64,000 nt of DNA from Gryganskiella cystojenkinii (lineage: Eukaryota; Mortierellomycota; Mortierellomycetes; Mortierellales; Mortierellaceae). Under the pieces are notes generated by a model. That model did no database searches. It saw nothing but the letters and a program-made list of their open reading frames with translations, and was not told the origin of the DNA. Of the stretch, positions 22,036 through 32,500 are shown piece by piece. The DNA is taken from NCBI GenBank assembly GCA_015852425.1, contig JAAAIG010000015.1, positions 1 to 64,000 of the forward strand, read 5' to 3'. How positions within the stretch are numbered: the first letter of the stretch is position 1; every line of letters begins with the position of its first letter. The translations under genes were made by a program, and so were the position numbers.

Positions 22036-22906
22036 CAGCAGTCTTGCTATAAAGCTCGCATTTAGGATGCGTGGAGTGTATCTCCTTGCCAGTTTACGAT
22101 ACCATGTACCATTGCGACCGTGCCGGCACTCTTGACAACTCTACCGGTACTCCTGAACACTAAAGTATGACTTTTTTGTGAATTGAATGTTATGGCACAA
22201 GGTCAATGCAATATACTAATATATTTCTAATTGATTTTGTATCCATCTCTTGTAGATGGAACTGGAAACGATTTCGGACTCATACCTTCAGCAAGAACAG
22301 GAAGAGCTATTGGAGATTTGATGGTATCGCAGACGCAAAAAAGAGAATCAAGTGGTGTAGTCACGCTCATTGCCGCTGTCGTGGGGCGAGACGCGGACAC
22401 GCGCTTGGCACGCAGGGGATCGATGCGAGAGGCGTGGTCGTACTGGAAAAGTGGCAAGTAGGCCATATACCATATACCATATCTGGAGGAAAGCCAACGG
22501 AGCGAACGAAAACAGGGTTGAGAATGGACATGGAAAATAGATATCTCGCATTGCTGCCTCTGTCGGCAAACAGAGCTCACGATGGATCAATTGCCGATCG
22601 GGCAGCGCGCACGAAAGGCAAGTACGATGGCAGTAAGCGCACAGTTGTGAGACTGACAGCAGGAGATGTCTCTCTCTCGACAGTGGAAACGAGGTTCAAA
22701 TACGAAAAATATACCAACGAAGAAAGAGTAAAATAACAGAAATCCCGGTTACTACACCACATCGCTTCCAGCCTCTCCTGCTACGTGCAGCGCTGAATAA
22801 CAAAAATGTGAGAAAATATTGGATACTTTTTTTGTCTCCTTCGTTACTTTATACATAATTTCGCGCTACCAAGCCATCATACTTATTACAGAACTAAATC
22901 TTTGTT
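22036..22906. other. Unresolved stretch
   Basis: A plus-strand frame runs 22206-22736 and a second frame 22231-22461 overlaps it after a possible intron end at 22256. Neither has recognisable content. A short imperfect repeat of CCATATA lies at about 22462-22481. Confidence 0.35.
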
Positions 22907-23158
22907 CTAATTATCGCAGCTGCCATCCCAATGATGGTTTCTGCCACAGTCGCACCGATCATCACAATCGTTTTTGCAGCCAACGCCAAAACCCGGACCA
23001 ACCCAACAGTTTATTCCTATTTTCCTCATTGCATCGATGAAATGCACCCGTGCATTGGCACACTGACAATCATATCCCACCCAGTCGGCGTAGCAGTCAT
23101 TATTATGCGAACAAGTGGTACCAGCTGTTGCAACGTGAAGCGTGAGGGATATGATCAC
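22907..23158 (-). CDS. Cysteine-rich small protein, start unresolved
   Basis: The open part encodes about 83 residues and ends at a TAG after GSCDN. Ten Cys occur within about 65 residues (TCSHNNDC, DCQCANA, GINCW, GCKNDCDDRCDCG), a density typical of disulfide-stabilised secreted proteins. The frame enters at a hydrophobic stretch (ISLTLHVATA) that looks like the end of a signal peptide, but it has no ATG. An ATG at 23181 on the same strand opens a matching Leu/Phe-rich start, one base out of frame, with a T5 tract between. Either a base is missing in that tract, or the start lies in an upstream exon spliced at TTTTTAG. No named family recognised. Confidence 0.5.
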   Translation of the reverse strand: MIISLTLHVATAGTTCSHNNDCYADWVGYDCQCANARVHFIDAMRKIGINCWVGPGFGVGCKNDCDDRCDCGRNHHWDGSCDN

Positions 23159-23181
23159 GCTAAAAACAACAAGTAATTCAT

Positions 23182-24878
23182 GACACTGGGTTCAAGGTCA
23201 GGCTCGATTAAACAGTTTTGTCAGAATCAACTATTAATACCTAATAATAGTCAAGTCACGGTGCCTTACCAGCCGTTTTTCTTGGCAAGTTTTGTTTTTA
23301 GCAACAGTTCAGTGGGCTTTCTTGCGATGGTACTTGCGATAGTGCTTGTTGCAAGTGTTGAGAGTACTGTCGTGAGTGCTCTTGCGAGTGTAGAGTTTGA
23401 GTGGGATCAGATACGTGTCGGTACAAGATGACAGGTACGTGCGACCTCTTTATATATACGAGAAGACCGCAGATGATAGACTATTGAGTCGACATTCAGT
23501 TTATAGAGTATCATTGAGGAAGGAATGTGGAATGTGGACGATTAGTAAGGTGATCAAGGGTTTGCAGAAAGAGAAAAAGAAAAGAAAAAGATGTGGTGTG
23601 TAAAACGATCAAGAAGGGTACACAAAGAAGATGGATGCCAGGCGGTCATGAGGGTTGAAAAATATTGAACGCGCTGAAAACACGCGTACTAAAAAAAAAA
23701 AGATGAACACTGACAGCTGCGGAAATAATAATAAAAGCAAGGGCTTTATGTTCGTTTTCTCGCCACGAATCAGGAATAGGAGCGGCGCGTGATACGTAAT
23801 ACTTCTCCATGTTCCAGACATGTCGCCTTGACAGGGAAGGCGTCAAATAACTTTAAGGATTAAGGACAAGCCGCCCTATGACTTCGTCACCGGAAGTCAC
23901 CTAAATGGCGCCGGTATCTTTCATGAGATGATCTCCACCAGTACCGAAATCGTCCGCTTTCTTAGTAGGATTTGTTATCAGGAGTGGTTTCCAACCTAGA
24001 ACCCAGAAGGACTGTAGGGTTATGATATACACCTATATAAATTTCGATTCGCAGCGCGAATTGTCCTGGAGCCGGTTGGGGATTGGTTTCTCATCCTACA
24101 AGGGCAGAGGTTGAATCCGTAGACAAATTCGGATCCAGCAGTCCCTTCAAATAAACGCCGCACCTTTCCGCAAACAATTCCACGAGTTCCGTCTCGCCAA
24201 TGCGTTCAAAGGATTGGAATCTTTCCTGGTTTTGTTATTCCGGGGGACGGTTTATTGTCTTTGGACTAAAAATAATGTGTCACTCCCGTATCCAATAATG
24301 CAAGCTATTCGTCTCCAAAAAGTTATTCGTTGACATTGAGGGGTACCTGTCCGTTTATGGGTAACATATTGAATGCTCGCGATGAGCAGCAGCCGCAACG
24401 GTATTTAGCATCTGTCCCGAATTTTGGATCCTACAGCACAGTCCCCCTGTTCAATATGTAGGCGGCGTGCCTAGAAAAAAATCAGCGATCGAGCCCTCTG
24501 CATCTAAAGTGGTGAGTTTAACTATTAATAGCTTTTGTTACCGAGCGAAAACAAAAGACCTGCTTTTGTGCCTTGTCGGCAAATTTAGCTAACGCCTTGA
24601 TAACTGCAAATGTTACATGGCCCTCAATGCTGACGAATACACTACAGCCTGTGTCTCACTACAGACACGGACGACACGCACAAACTGTATTTTAGTGATT
24701 TCAGGGCCAGGAGAGGCAAGCCCAGTTTGTTTTATTCTGTGAACTGCGACCTTATTTTTTTTTTGAGTAGCAAGACTATCATGATGTATAAATACAAGTA
24801 TAGCAGCTATGACGAACGCAAGCAAACCCCGGAGGGAGGAAAGAGTAGTCTTGAAAAAAGAGAAGACAGCAGTTGTCT
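23182..24878. other. Gene-free stretch
   Basis: From about 23850 to 24600 no frame longer than 60 codons is open on either strand, which is the emptiest part of the window in coding terms. I looked for tRNA-like cloverleaves and terminal repeats and found none. It could be decayed mobile-element or gene sequence, but nothing in it is recognisable. Confidence 0.5.
23449..23459 (-). promoter_or_regulatory. TATA-like box
   Basis: TATATATAAA on the minus strand lies about 270 bases upstream of the possible start at 23181 of the Cys-rich gene. The motif is nearly palindromic, so its orientation is uncertain. Confidence 0.25.
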
Positions 24879-25307
24879 TTACTTGTGGAAGTTAAAGTCC
24901 TCCGAGAACTCGTGGCAAGGCTCAGGCTTGTCCCAAGCGACACGGACACGGTAAGGGACATCCTTCTGAGTGGAAGTGAGCCACTCCTTTTTGAGCGTAA
25001 AGTGGAACTTGGAGTTGGGATTCTCGAGGTCACGGCCACGAGTACGGCCCAGATACTTCTTGAGCGCAGGTTTGGGATGGTTCTTCTCAATGTAGATCTT
25101 GGTGTAAGGGTTGAGCTTCTTCCAGTTCTTGTCGCGGATGTAAATGTCGACAGTCAGCTCTTCGCCGACTGTGTAGTTGTCATAGTTGGGGGATGTGACA
25201 ACCATGATCTTGGCACACTTGTCGTTCTGAGCATAGACAGAAGCACACAGAGAAAGAACACTCAGGAGAGCGAACAGCACAGAAAGGATCCCGCGTTTGT
25301 TGGTCAT
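24879..25307 (-). CDS. Small secreted protein, beta-sandwich-like, 142 residues
   Basis: I take the ATG at 25307 because it opens a clear signal peptide (MTNKRGILSVLFALLSVL ending SVYAQ); an upstream in-frame ATG at 25328 would only weaken it. The mature part starts QNDKCAKIMVVTSPNYDNYT, then VGEELTVDIYIRDKNWKKL, and is rich in Lys, Tyr and Trp. Only two Cys remain, one near each end (DKCAK and EPCHE), and they could pair. The opening VTSP...VGEELTV pattern resembles the Ig-like fold of Kre9/Knh1 and related fungal secreted proteins, but this is a fold guess. The gene is a single exon with an ordinary leader upstream. Confidence 0.8.
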   Translation of the reverse strand: MTNKRGILSVLFALLSVLSLCASVYAQNDKCAKIMVVTSPNYDNYTVGEELTVDIYIRDKNWKKLNPYTKIYIEKNHPKPALKKYLGRTRGRDLENPNSKFHFTLKKEWLTSTQKDVPYRVRVAWDKPEPCHEFSEDFNFHK

Positions 25308-26238
25308 TGTATGTTGGATGAAGAGCAATAGAGAATGGGGGGAGGGGGGGATGGAAAGGGTCGAGGAGGATTAAAGAACTGCTTTATGAAAGTTGGGAGG
25401 TTTAAATGAGAAGAACAAGTTGAACTTGTAAAGAAGGTGTGTGTTGAGATAGCTACGTTATTTGGAGACGGCGGCGGCGGTGTTTGTTGATGTGGAGTTG
25501 TAAGGCTGCATCTCTCCTATTCCAAGCTGCCTCGGGTCCTTTTTAGCGGCCTCCCTTCCTCGGTATACCGTTCTTTTTTTACATTTCTCCTTTCTTGGCG
25601 TGCTCTTGATCACCGGTGTCAACAACCCTACAATATCAACAAACCCAGTCTCAACAGTCCCAACTGGTCCACCAGGAGGAGGACAATCCTTGACTCCTTG
25701 ACTAAGAATGGTTTTATGTGATGGACCTTGTGTCCAACCGCATTATTGCGACGGAAGTGTTACGGATACCCGTACAGAGCCAGTGAGTTAATGGCGCTAC
25801 CTGTAATGAACCTGGTGTGTGTTTTTCAGAGTTCGGATAGTGGAAGAGGAGTCAGAGCGAGCAGGGACAAAAAACGAGAGTTGGAGGGAAAATGTTGTGT
25901 ATTTGAAAGCTACGAAATAAAGACTATGGATCTATCGTCTCAGAACCGAGATACTCGCTTTACAAGTCTGTTCTGGTCCAGTCTGTTCACACATCTGGGT
26001 ACCAGTTTAGACATGTCACCGCGCATCATCAACAGCCGGATGGCCGCTCAGAAAGGACAATCCAAAATTAAGAACAGTATCACACCGCTGAGGATCATGA
26101 ACACGTCAGGTTGGCATCGCACCTGCGATACAACGAGAGGCGTGAGGCGTGAAGGATTCTTTCGCATGAAAAAAATAAATCGTTCGTTTTATTATTTTAC
26201 GCGTTCTTGCTATTTGTAAAACAAAAAATAACAATCGA
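25308..26238. other. Intergenic, no gene supported
   Basis: The stretch holds the leader of the secreted-protein gene and the 3' flank of the membrane-protein gene. A 163-codon plus-strand frame at 25728-26219 has no recognisable content and a homopolymer-rich end. I do not call it. Confidence 0.5.
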
Positions 26239-28423
26239 TTAATCCAGGTTAGAATGAGGAGCGTTGTTGGAATGCTGATTGTTGCTGGTCACTATCCTAA
26301 CAACATTCGGTCTCGGATGGTTCGAGAGTTGAAGTTGCCGTGCAAACGCCTCCTGATAAGGGGGACTACTGTCGTCAACAGCCGGAGATCTGTCCACAGT
26401 GAATAAAGCAGAAGGAGGCTGGAATGGCGTTGGTGTATAGGTATCGGCGTTCGTCATTGGTGAGTGTGGTGAATGTGAGAGTGGTTCAGGTATCCATCCT
26501 TGTTGCAGTTCTTCCTGCCCCTGGAAATGTAACTTTTGCGGCTGTGAATAGTAAGAAGGCTGTTGATGTGGGGATCGTGATATCTGCGGGAGTGGCGCCG
26601 AGGATTTGAGCTCCGGGATAATGATGTCCTCTCCACTTGGCCCATCTACCTGTGGACTCTTCTTTTTTGCCTTGGATCTCCTATAGAAAAAGACGGCCAC
26701 CGCCAGCACCACCACCACCACTGCCACAACTGCGCCCACAATCACAGGGAGAGATACCCGGCCACTCCCGCTGCTGCCATCGCCATTGCTACCGCCACTA
26801 CTACCACCTCCGCCACTACCGCCGCTCCCGTCACCGCCACCGCCACCGTCTCCCGACTGAGAATTCGTCAGGACAGTGCCTGCAGGTCCCGAAACCGAGA
26901 AAGTCTGGGCTTCATTCATGACTGATGTATCGGAAGGATCCAATCCCAAACCAAACACTCCGTTCCGTCCAAATAGGACCCCATACGGATGTCGGTCTGT
27001 TGCTGTTGCGGGCGAGGAGAACGACACCAGATTGTGAACAGCGCTGTAAATGGCCGAGGATCTTGCTGATATCGAAATTGAAGTCGGGGCAGATATAAGT
27101 GAGTCTGACAAGACGTTCGGGATGGAGAAGAGGGTATGGCTTGGCCCAACCTGCACATGATAGGCAAAAAAAAAAAGTATGCATGGGCTATTGGTAAATG
27201 GATATGATCAAGTCTGCGTTCATGTAAATTATTCATTAGCACTGCCTCTTCGATTGTTCGTGTTCTATCCCTGGCATATTTACCAAGCTGAGACAAAAGT
27301 AGAACAGACTGTTTAACGTGACAGTGGCCAGAACTGTATTCTGCGAACTGGCACAACCACCAGTGAAACCAACTGGGATCGATCCAGGGGCAGAGTTGTA
27401 GACCTTTAGACTGGTTGGCAGCGCACTGAGGTAACCATCAACAATGGGGATTCCCAGCACTGTCGTCATATTCGCTGGGGAGGTAGTAGTAGGTCCAACT
27501 AGATAAAAGTTCCCGGCATAGTTGGTGTAAGTCGTGATACTCGATATATACGCTGTAGGCTATTAATGCCAAAACAAAAGATAAATCACATGATGAGGAA
27601 CAGGTGGCGAAGTGGGCACGATGAAATAAACGCAGTAATCAATATATTTTTAACAAAAAACAAACGGACAACTTACTGTACGCAGGGTGCCAGTATGATG
27701 GAGGAGGAATGCATTATCTTCCTGTGCAAAGTACACCGTTCCGTCTTTCAGATGACTCAGCACCAAGTTTTCTGTAGATCCAAAACCATTCGAGTTGGCG
27801 GCCTTTGGGACATAGAACAAGCTCGCATAGGTGTTAGCCTGGGTTGCGGTCGAATTCCAGCCAACGTTAGGGTCGACAGAGATGAATCGCCAGAGGTTAT
27901 TCCAACTTTGGCTGTTACAGTTCGCTGTCGAAGGTGGTGTCAAAGGATTTGGTAAACCTGCTGTTATAGTCGGGTCGTATCGGAAACCGCCTGGAACCCC
28001 TCCTGTTGCTGTAGAAGTACTACTGGTCATGTTCAAGGGGACCACGTTAGGTGACAAAAACGTAAAGACACCTCCAGAGGAAACCGCGCAGGCGGAGATG
28101 AACTGGCTATTGTCCGGGGCAGTCATCACTTTATTCCGTTGGATCAAACCAACCAGAGACCAAGTCAGCGAGGATAGGGAGATGGGAGTGGGTGCGGAGA
28201 CGTCTGCTTTGACAAGGATGACCAGTTGTCCGACTGTGGGATCTGAAGTGTTGTAACCATAAGCTACACCGTACAGCGAGGAGCTGTCCTCAGTTGCGGT
28301 GAGGCAAAATGGTATCAGTCGGCCTTTACAACGAATATTCATAAAGGTGGTGGGAGGCTTGAGAAGCTGTCATGTAGAGGGTCGTCATGAAGTGCATACT
28401 TGAATCAAAAAGTACTTACCCAT
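26239..28423 (-). CDS. Type I membrane protein with large outside region
   Basis: Exons at 28323-27677, 27559-27284 and 27150-26239 join in phase to about 610 residues. The first exon is uncertain: ATGG at 28423-28420 before a good GTAAGT would close the phase but gives no signal peptide. The outside region of about 400 residues starts near CLTATEDSSSLYGVAYGYN, a phrase pattern I associate with a large Mortierella family of repeat-containing surface proteins. It contains further strand-rich blocks such as LFYVPKAANSNGF. A Gly/Ser linker precedes the membrane helix (VIVGAVVAVVVVVLAVAVFF) and the stop-transfer YRRSKAKKK. The cytosolic tail of about 150 residues is Pro/Gln/Ser-rich. The function is unknown. 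Confidence 0.75.
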
Positions 28424-29508
28424 CGCTTTGAGGAGTAGGAAGGGAATGAAAGAGGATGGGGAGATAGATACGAAGGGAAGAAAGCGAGAGTTGGAATTGG
28501 TGGGCAGAAGAGTTCGCAGTGAAAGTCGACGGCTTGGGCTCACAACCTCGACGAGCCGGCCAATTGTGGTGTTACTTAGGTCCAATGGACAGAGGGTGCC
28601 CGACTCTGTGGAAAAAGAGATGGGTTGGAAAGGGGTTAACGCGTTACACAAAAAGACAGACAAATAAAGTTAAAAAAGTACGGCGTGTTGCCCAGTTAGG
28701 CTCAGCCCAGAGGGCCAAATGGGTTAACTTATGTTACTCTCTGCAGAAATCTGAGAGACAGTCGCTGCACATGCAGTAGCGTGTGAACACTTTCTGAAAG
28801 ATCTGGTTAAGTACGATGGGAGGAGGCGAAATTGAAGGGTTAAAATGCAGCGACGCCAGACTATGGACGCGCCTGGCTGCTACAACTTGGTCGTCTCTTT
28901 CCATCGAATCTGCATGACAAACATCAGCTGAGCAACTCTGATCATGGCGAAGCAGAAATAATATCTCCACCCTGAGTATCAACAACCCCCTCTTTGGGGG
29001 GCGAGGGATTGTTAGCATACCAAGTCCACCAGTAATTTTTTCCTTAGGCAGAATAACCGGGCACACCACTAATACAAGGATAGTTCCGCGACAGGCGACG
29101 ACGCTTTACAGGAGTTTACGCCCACCATGATCAAAATGGTACCGAGCATTTGGAAATTAATTGCATTTTTCTACGACTTTAAAATCGGCATAAACCAGAC
29201 GACTGGAGGTGTACTCATTTTCTATCACGAACGAAGACAAACAGAATACAGAAAACTGAAGTAAAAATAATATGCTTTTGGCATGCCAGTCAAAGTCTAG
29301 GTAGGCCACGTTTTGCAACAGAGAGCAGAGAACAGAGAAAGGAACCGAATGGTCTTATTGTTTTCTGCACATGTCATATATCTATTATGCTTCTTCTCTC
29401 CCCGAAATCGTTTTATTTTCATGTTGTACAAAGGTAAAAGTAAAAAAACAAAATTCTTGGAGCTCTGGAACCAAAATAGAGTTGGCAACAGCATTGTCAT
29501 CTTTTTTT
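28424..29508. other. Intergenic, no gene supported
   Basis: The stretch lies between the leader of the membrane-protein gene and the 3' end of RIF1. The minus-strand frame at 28385-28663 partly overlaps the uncertain first exon and might hold a longer version of it. Nothing else is convincing. Confidence 0.5.
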
Positions 29509-32500
29509 CTACTGCGACGGTTGGTCTGTCGCGGAAGCATCCTTGTCCTGTTGTTGATCCTTGTTTCTCAACGCTGACTCATCGCTACTGCTTCCATCAT
29601 TCTTGACGAGCAGTCCCCAGGCACTACAGACGACTTGGCTCAGCGTATTCAACTGCGTCTGCAGTTCAAGCAGGTGTCTAATTAACGTAGAATAATATAT
29701 TTCTCCATCAATGAGGACATGGCTCAAAATCAAAAAAAAGCAAGTCAACGCGTCAACATTCCAAAACAAGAACACCAACAAATCTCTCTTTTTTTACCTC
29801 ATTTGCATATTCGCCACCAGTTCACGAGACTTGACCAGCCGCGTAACTGCATCCCGGAATTCCTCTCCCGTTGAAATCGGCAATGTATCTGCTGATCTCG
29901 TGTTCACGTCCGCGTTCGGTGACACAGGTTCAGTCCCCGTGCCTGTCGGGCTGTAGTTAGGGCTGATTTCCGATCGTGGTGTAAAATATGCTGCCGAGAG
30001 TGTTTGTTGCTGCAGAGGCGTACTTCCATCGCCTCCTTCTACTCCTCCATTAGTGGCGGCTGTCGTCGACACTCTAGTCGTTGGATCTGCCGTTGTCGAG
30101 ACATCTTCAATGGGACTACTAATTGCCACAGCTGTTGCCGTTGCCATTGATTCTGTCTCTGTCACTTTGGTGGACACCTCTAGAACCTCGATGGGCTCGT
30201 TGGTTCGACGCGGTGGCTCTTCTGATGTCCCGACTTTGCCGTTCGTAGGATGCTTTCTGGAAGACCGGTCCACCATCTGCTGTCCAGCTCCTTTTTGGAT
30301 TGCGGTTTCTTGCGTGATGTATTTGGGTGAGTCAACCGCAGTCCCTGTATTTTGTTCTCCCAAATTCCCTGCATCGATTATTCTCGGTGGTGGACTAGCC
30401 GAATCAGAGACACTAGAAGCGGGACTAAGCGACGATCCAAGCTCGTCCGGATCACGTGCCATCGAAGGACTGACACCTGTATCAGTCGCAGGATCATACG
30501 GTTGCATCGGTGGCCCTCGCTTGAAGAGAGGCGCTGGTGGCATCTCCTCCGTCTTGACCTTGAGGACCATCCTGGACTTCTTTGCAGGTGGCGGGCCAAT
30601 CTCCTTGTCAATCTGTTGTTGTTCCACGGACGTCTCTGGTGTAGAGTTTACACTCGATGACGCCGTCGTCGCCGTAGGTCCCGTCCCCAATCGTCTCAGA
30701 TTCTCTAACGCAGCCTTCTCGGCCCTTCTCCGTCTCTTCTTCCTGGCATTCTTGGATTCTGTGGATGAGGACTGAACAGAGCTGTCAGAGTCAAAGTTGG
30801 GACTGCTGCCTCGACTAATGTCCCGATTTGCGATCGGGTCGACCTCAAGATGACCACCGATAGCAGTCGGACCTGCGGTAGTAATAGCAACGGATGCCGC
30901 CGTGGCTGCTGCTGGAGATGGTGCGGTGGATCTGCTCTCAGAAGCCGATGACGATTTCCGCTTTTGATTCTTGGACGTTGCCTCAGTCGCCAATTCTGCC
31001 TTTCGCTTCAAATGGATCGAAAGCGGTGATTTCACGTTCAGTTCTGCCGGCAAAGATAACATCTCTTGAGACATGGACGCGAACTGAGGGATCGGGATTT
31101 GAGAGTCGTCCTCATGCGACCAACCTGGTAATCGAATAGTCGCCACAAGTTTCAATGGTCGCAGTACGGCTACAACCCCTTCTGGATATTGAAGATTTTC
31201 GTCCGCAGTGCCAAAAGTCTGGTTCCAGAACTCCAGAGTCTTGTTTACAACGCCTTTCTGCTCCGAACCCAGACCCGCGACGATAAACGATTCCAAGAAG
31301 GCCAGCGTCTGGGAATTAAAGGGGTTCGCGTTCTTGTCCGTAGGTGACATAGGGTGAGGAGAAGAACGGGCTGAGCTCGCAATAGAGCTTCCTGCGGAGG
31401 CGAGGCCTAGGGCATGATGTAATGCTCCGCGAACAGTTGGAAGATGGGGGGCAATAACAGATCCAAATGTCGGGTCGGTCGAGCAAGTAACCAATTGGGT
31501 CAAGACGCAGCCGTTCCAAAAGTCGTCGACACGTTGTTGAAGAGGGCGGCGTAATGCCTTAGGAAAACTCTGGATCAAATTATCGGAGTCGTTCATCCAG
31601 ATCATAATTGACCGTTGTAATTGATGAAGCCACGGCATGATCAATGATAACGGAGCCTTGTTAATGATCTTTTCCATCAAGAGGAACGTATCTTCGAGAA
31701 CAGTGGAGATCCCGGGATTGTCCAACGATTCTGTCAGCTGCAAGTTGGTATACGCGTGCTCGAATAATTGAGAACAGAGGCGCAAAAGTTCGTCGACATT
31801 TCTATTTATGTACAATGGCCACGAGGATCAGTACAGGTCAAAATAACACATTCGAAACTTTTGACTATTGTGCAGCGCCATAAGAATCATAGCAGCTTAC
31901 TGTTTGACACTGTTGCCCCTGGCAGACTGGTTAAGAGCTGTTCCTGAGAACAATACAATCGTTTCAACGAGGACACTGGCGCAAGCCACACTCAATGACT
32001 GCATCCTAATGTCACATCAGCAAATTATATGATTAAAAGCCTGTTGGGTATTCGCTGTCGGATAAGGACAATGATCAAGCGACAAACATCAATTCCGATT
32101 TGACTTACCAAACGAATGGAACATCAGGGTCCGACCACTGTCTGATCCGTCCAGCTAAAGTATTCATGGCAATATTGGCATTCCCGCGTTTATGCTGTGC
32201 GACCTTGTAAAACACACGAACGAGATCCGTCCAAGTGGGTAAACATATGTTCTTGTACTTCACAACAAACGCAGTCCTGGTCGCCATAACATCCCGGTCC
32301 TGCGACTCTTGTAGCCGCTGACTGTGGTCCATCGGTTCCGAGGATTCCAAGCATTCGTCCGAATCTGGTTTGTTAGGATCACGCAGTGCCTCGAATGGAT
32401 AAAGAAGTAGACGGAAAAGCTCCTGGTAGCCGCGTTCATCATCCGGAGCAGCATCCTCCGAGATCTCGTTGATTTCGTGTATCGTTGTTCCAAGACGTTG

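Noticed and set aside
22206..22736. 176-codon plus-strand frame
   Set aside because: It overlaps another open frame starting at a possible intron end (22256). Neither shows a family pattern, so I left the stretch unresolved.
23850..24600. Possible decayed transposon or RNA gene
   Set aside because: I found no terminal repeats, transposase motifs or tRNA-like cloverleaf. The lack of open frames alone is not evidence for an element.
25728..26219. 163-codon plus-strand frame
   Set aside because: There is no recognisable content or signal peptide, and it has a Lys/Tyr/Phe-rich end. I briefly compared it with RAMP4/SERP-type small proteins but the pattern does not fit.
30053..30775. 240-codon plus-strand frame
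   Set aside because: It is antisense to the main RIF1 exon, which has coherent protein content. The frame is Val/Ser/Gly-rich as expected for a complement of coding sequence.
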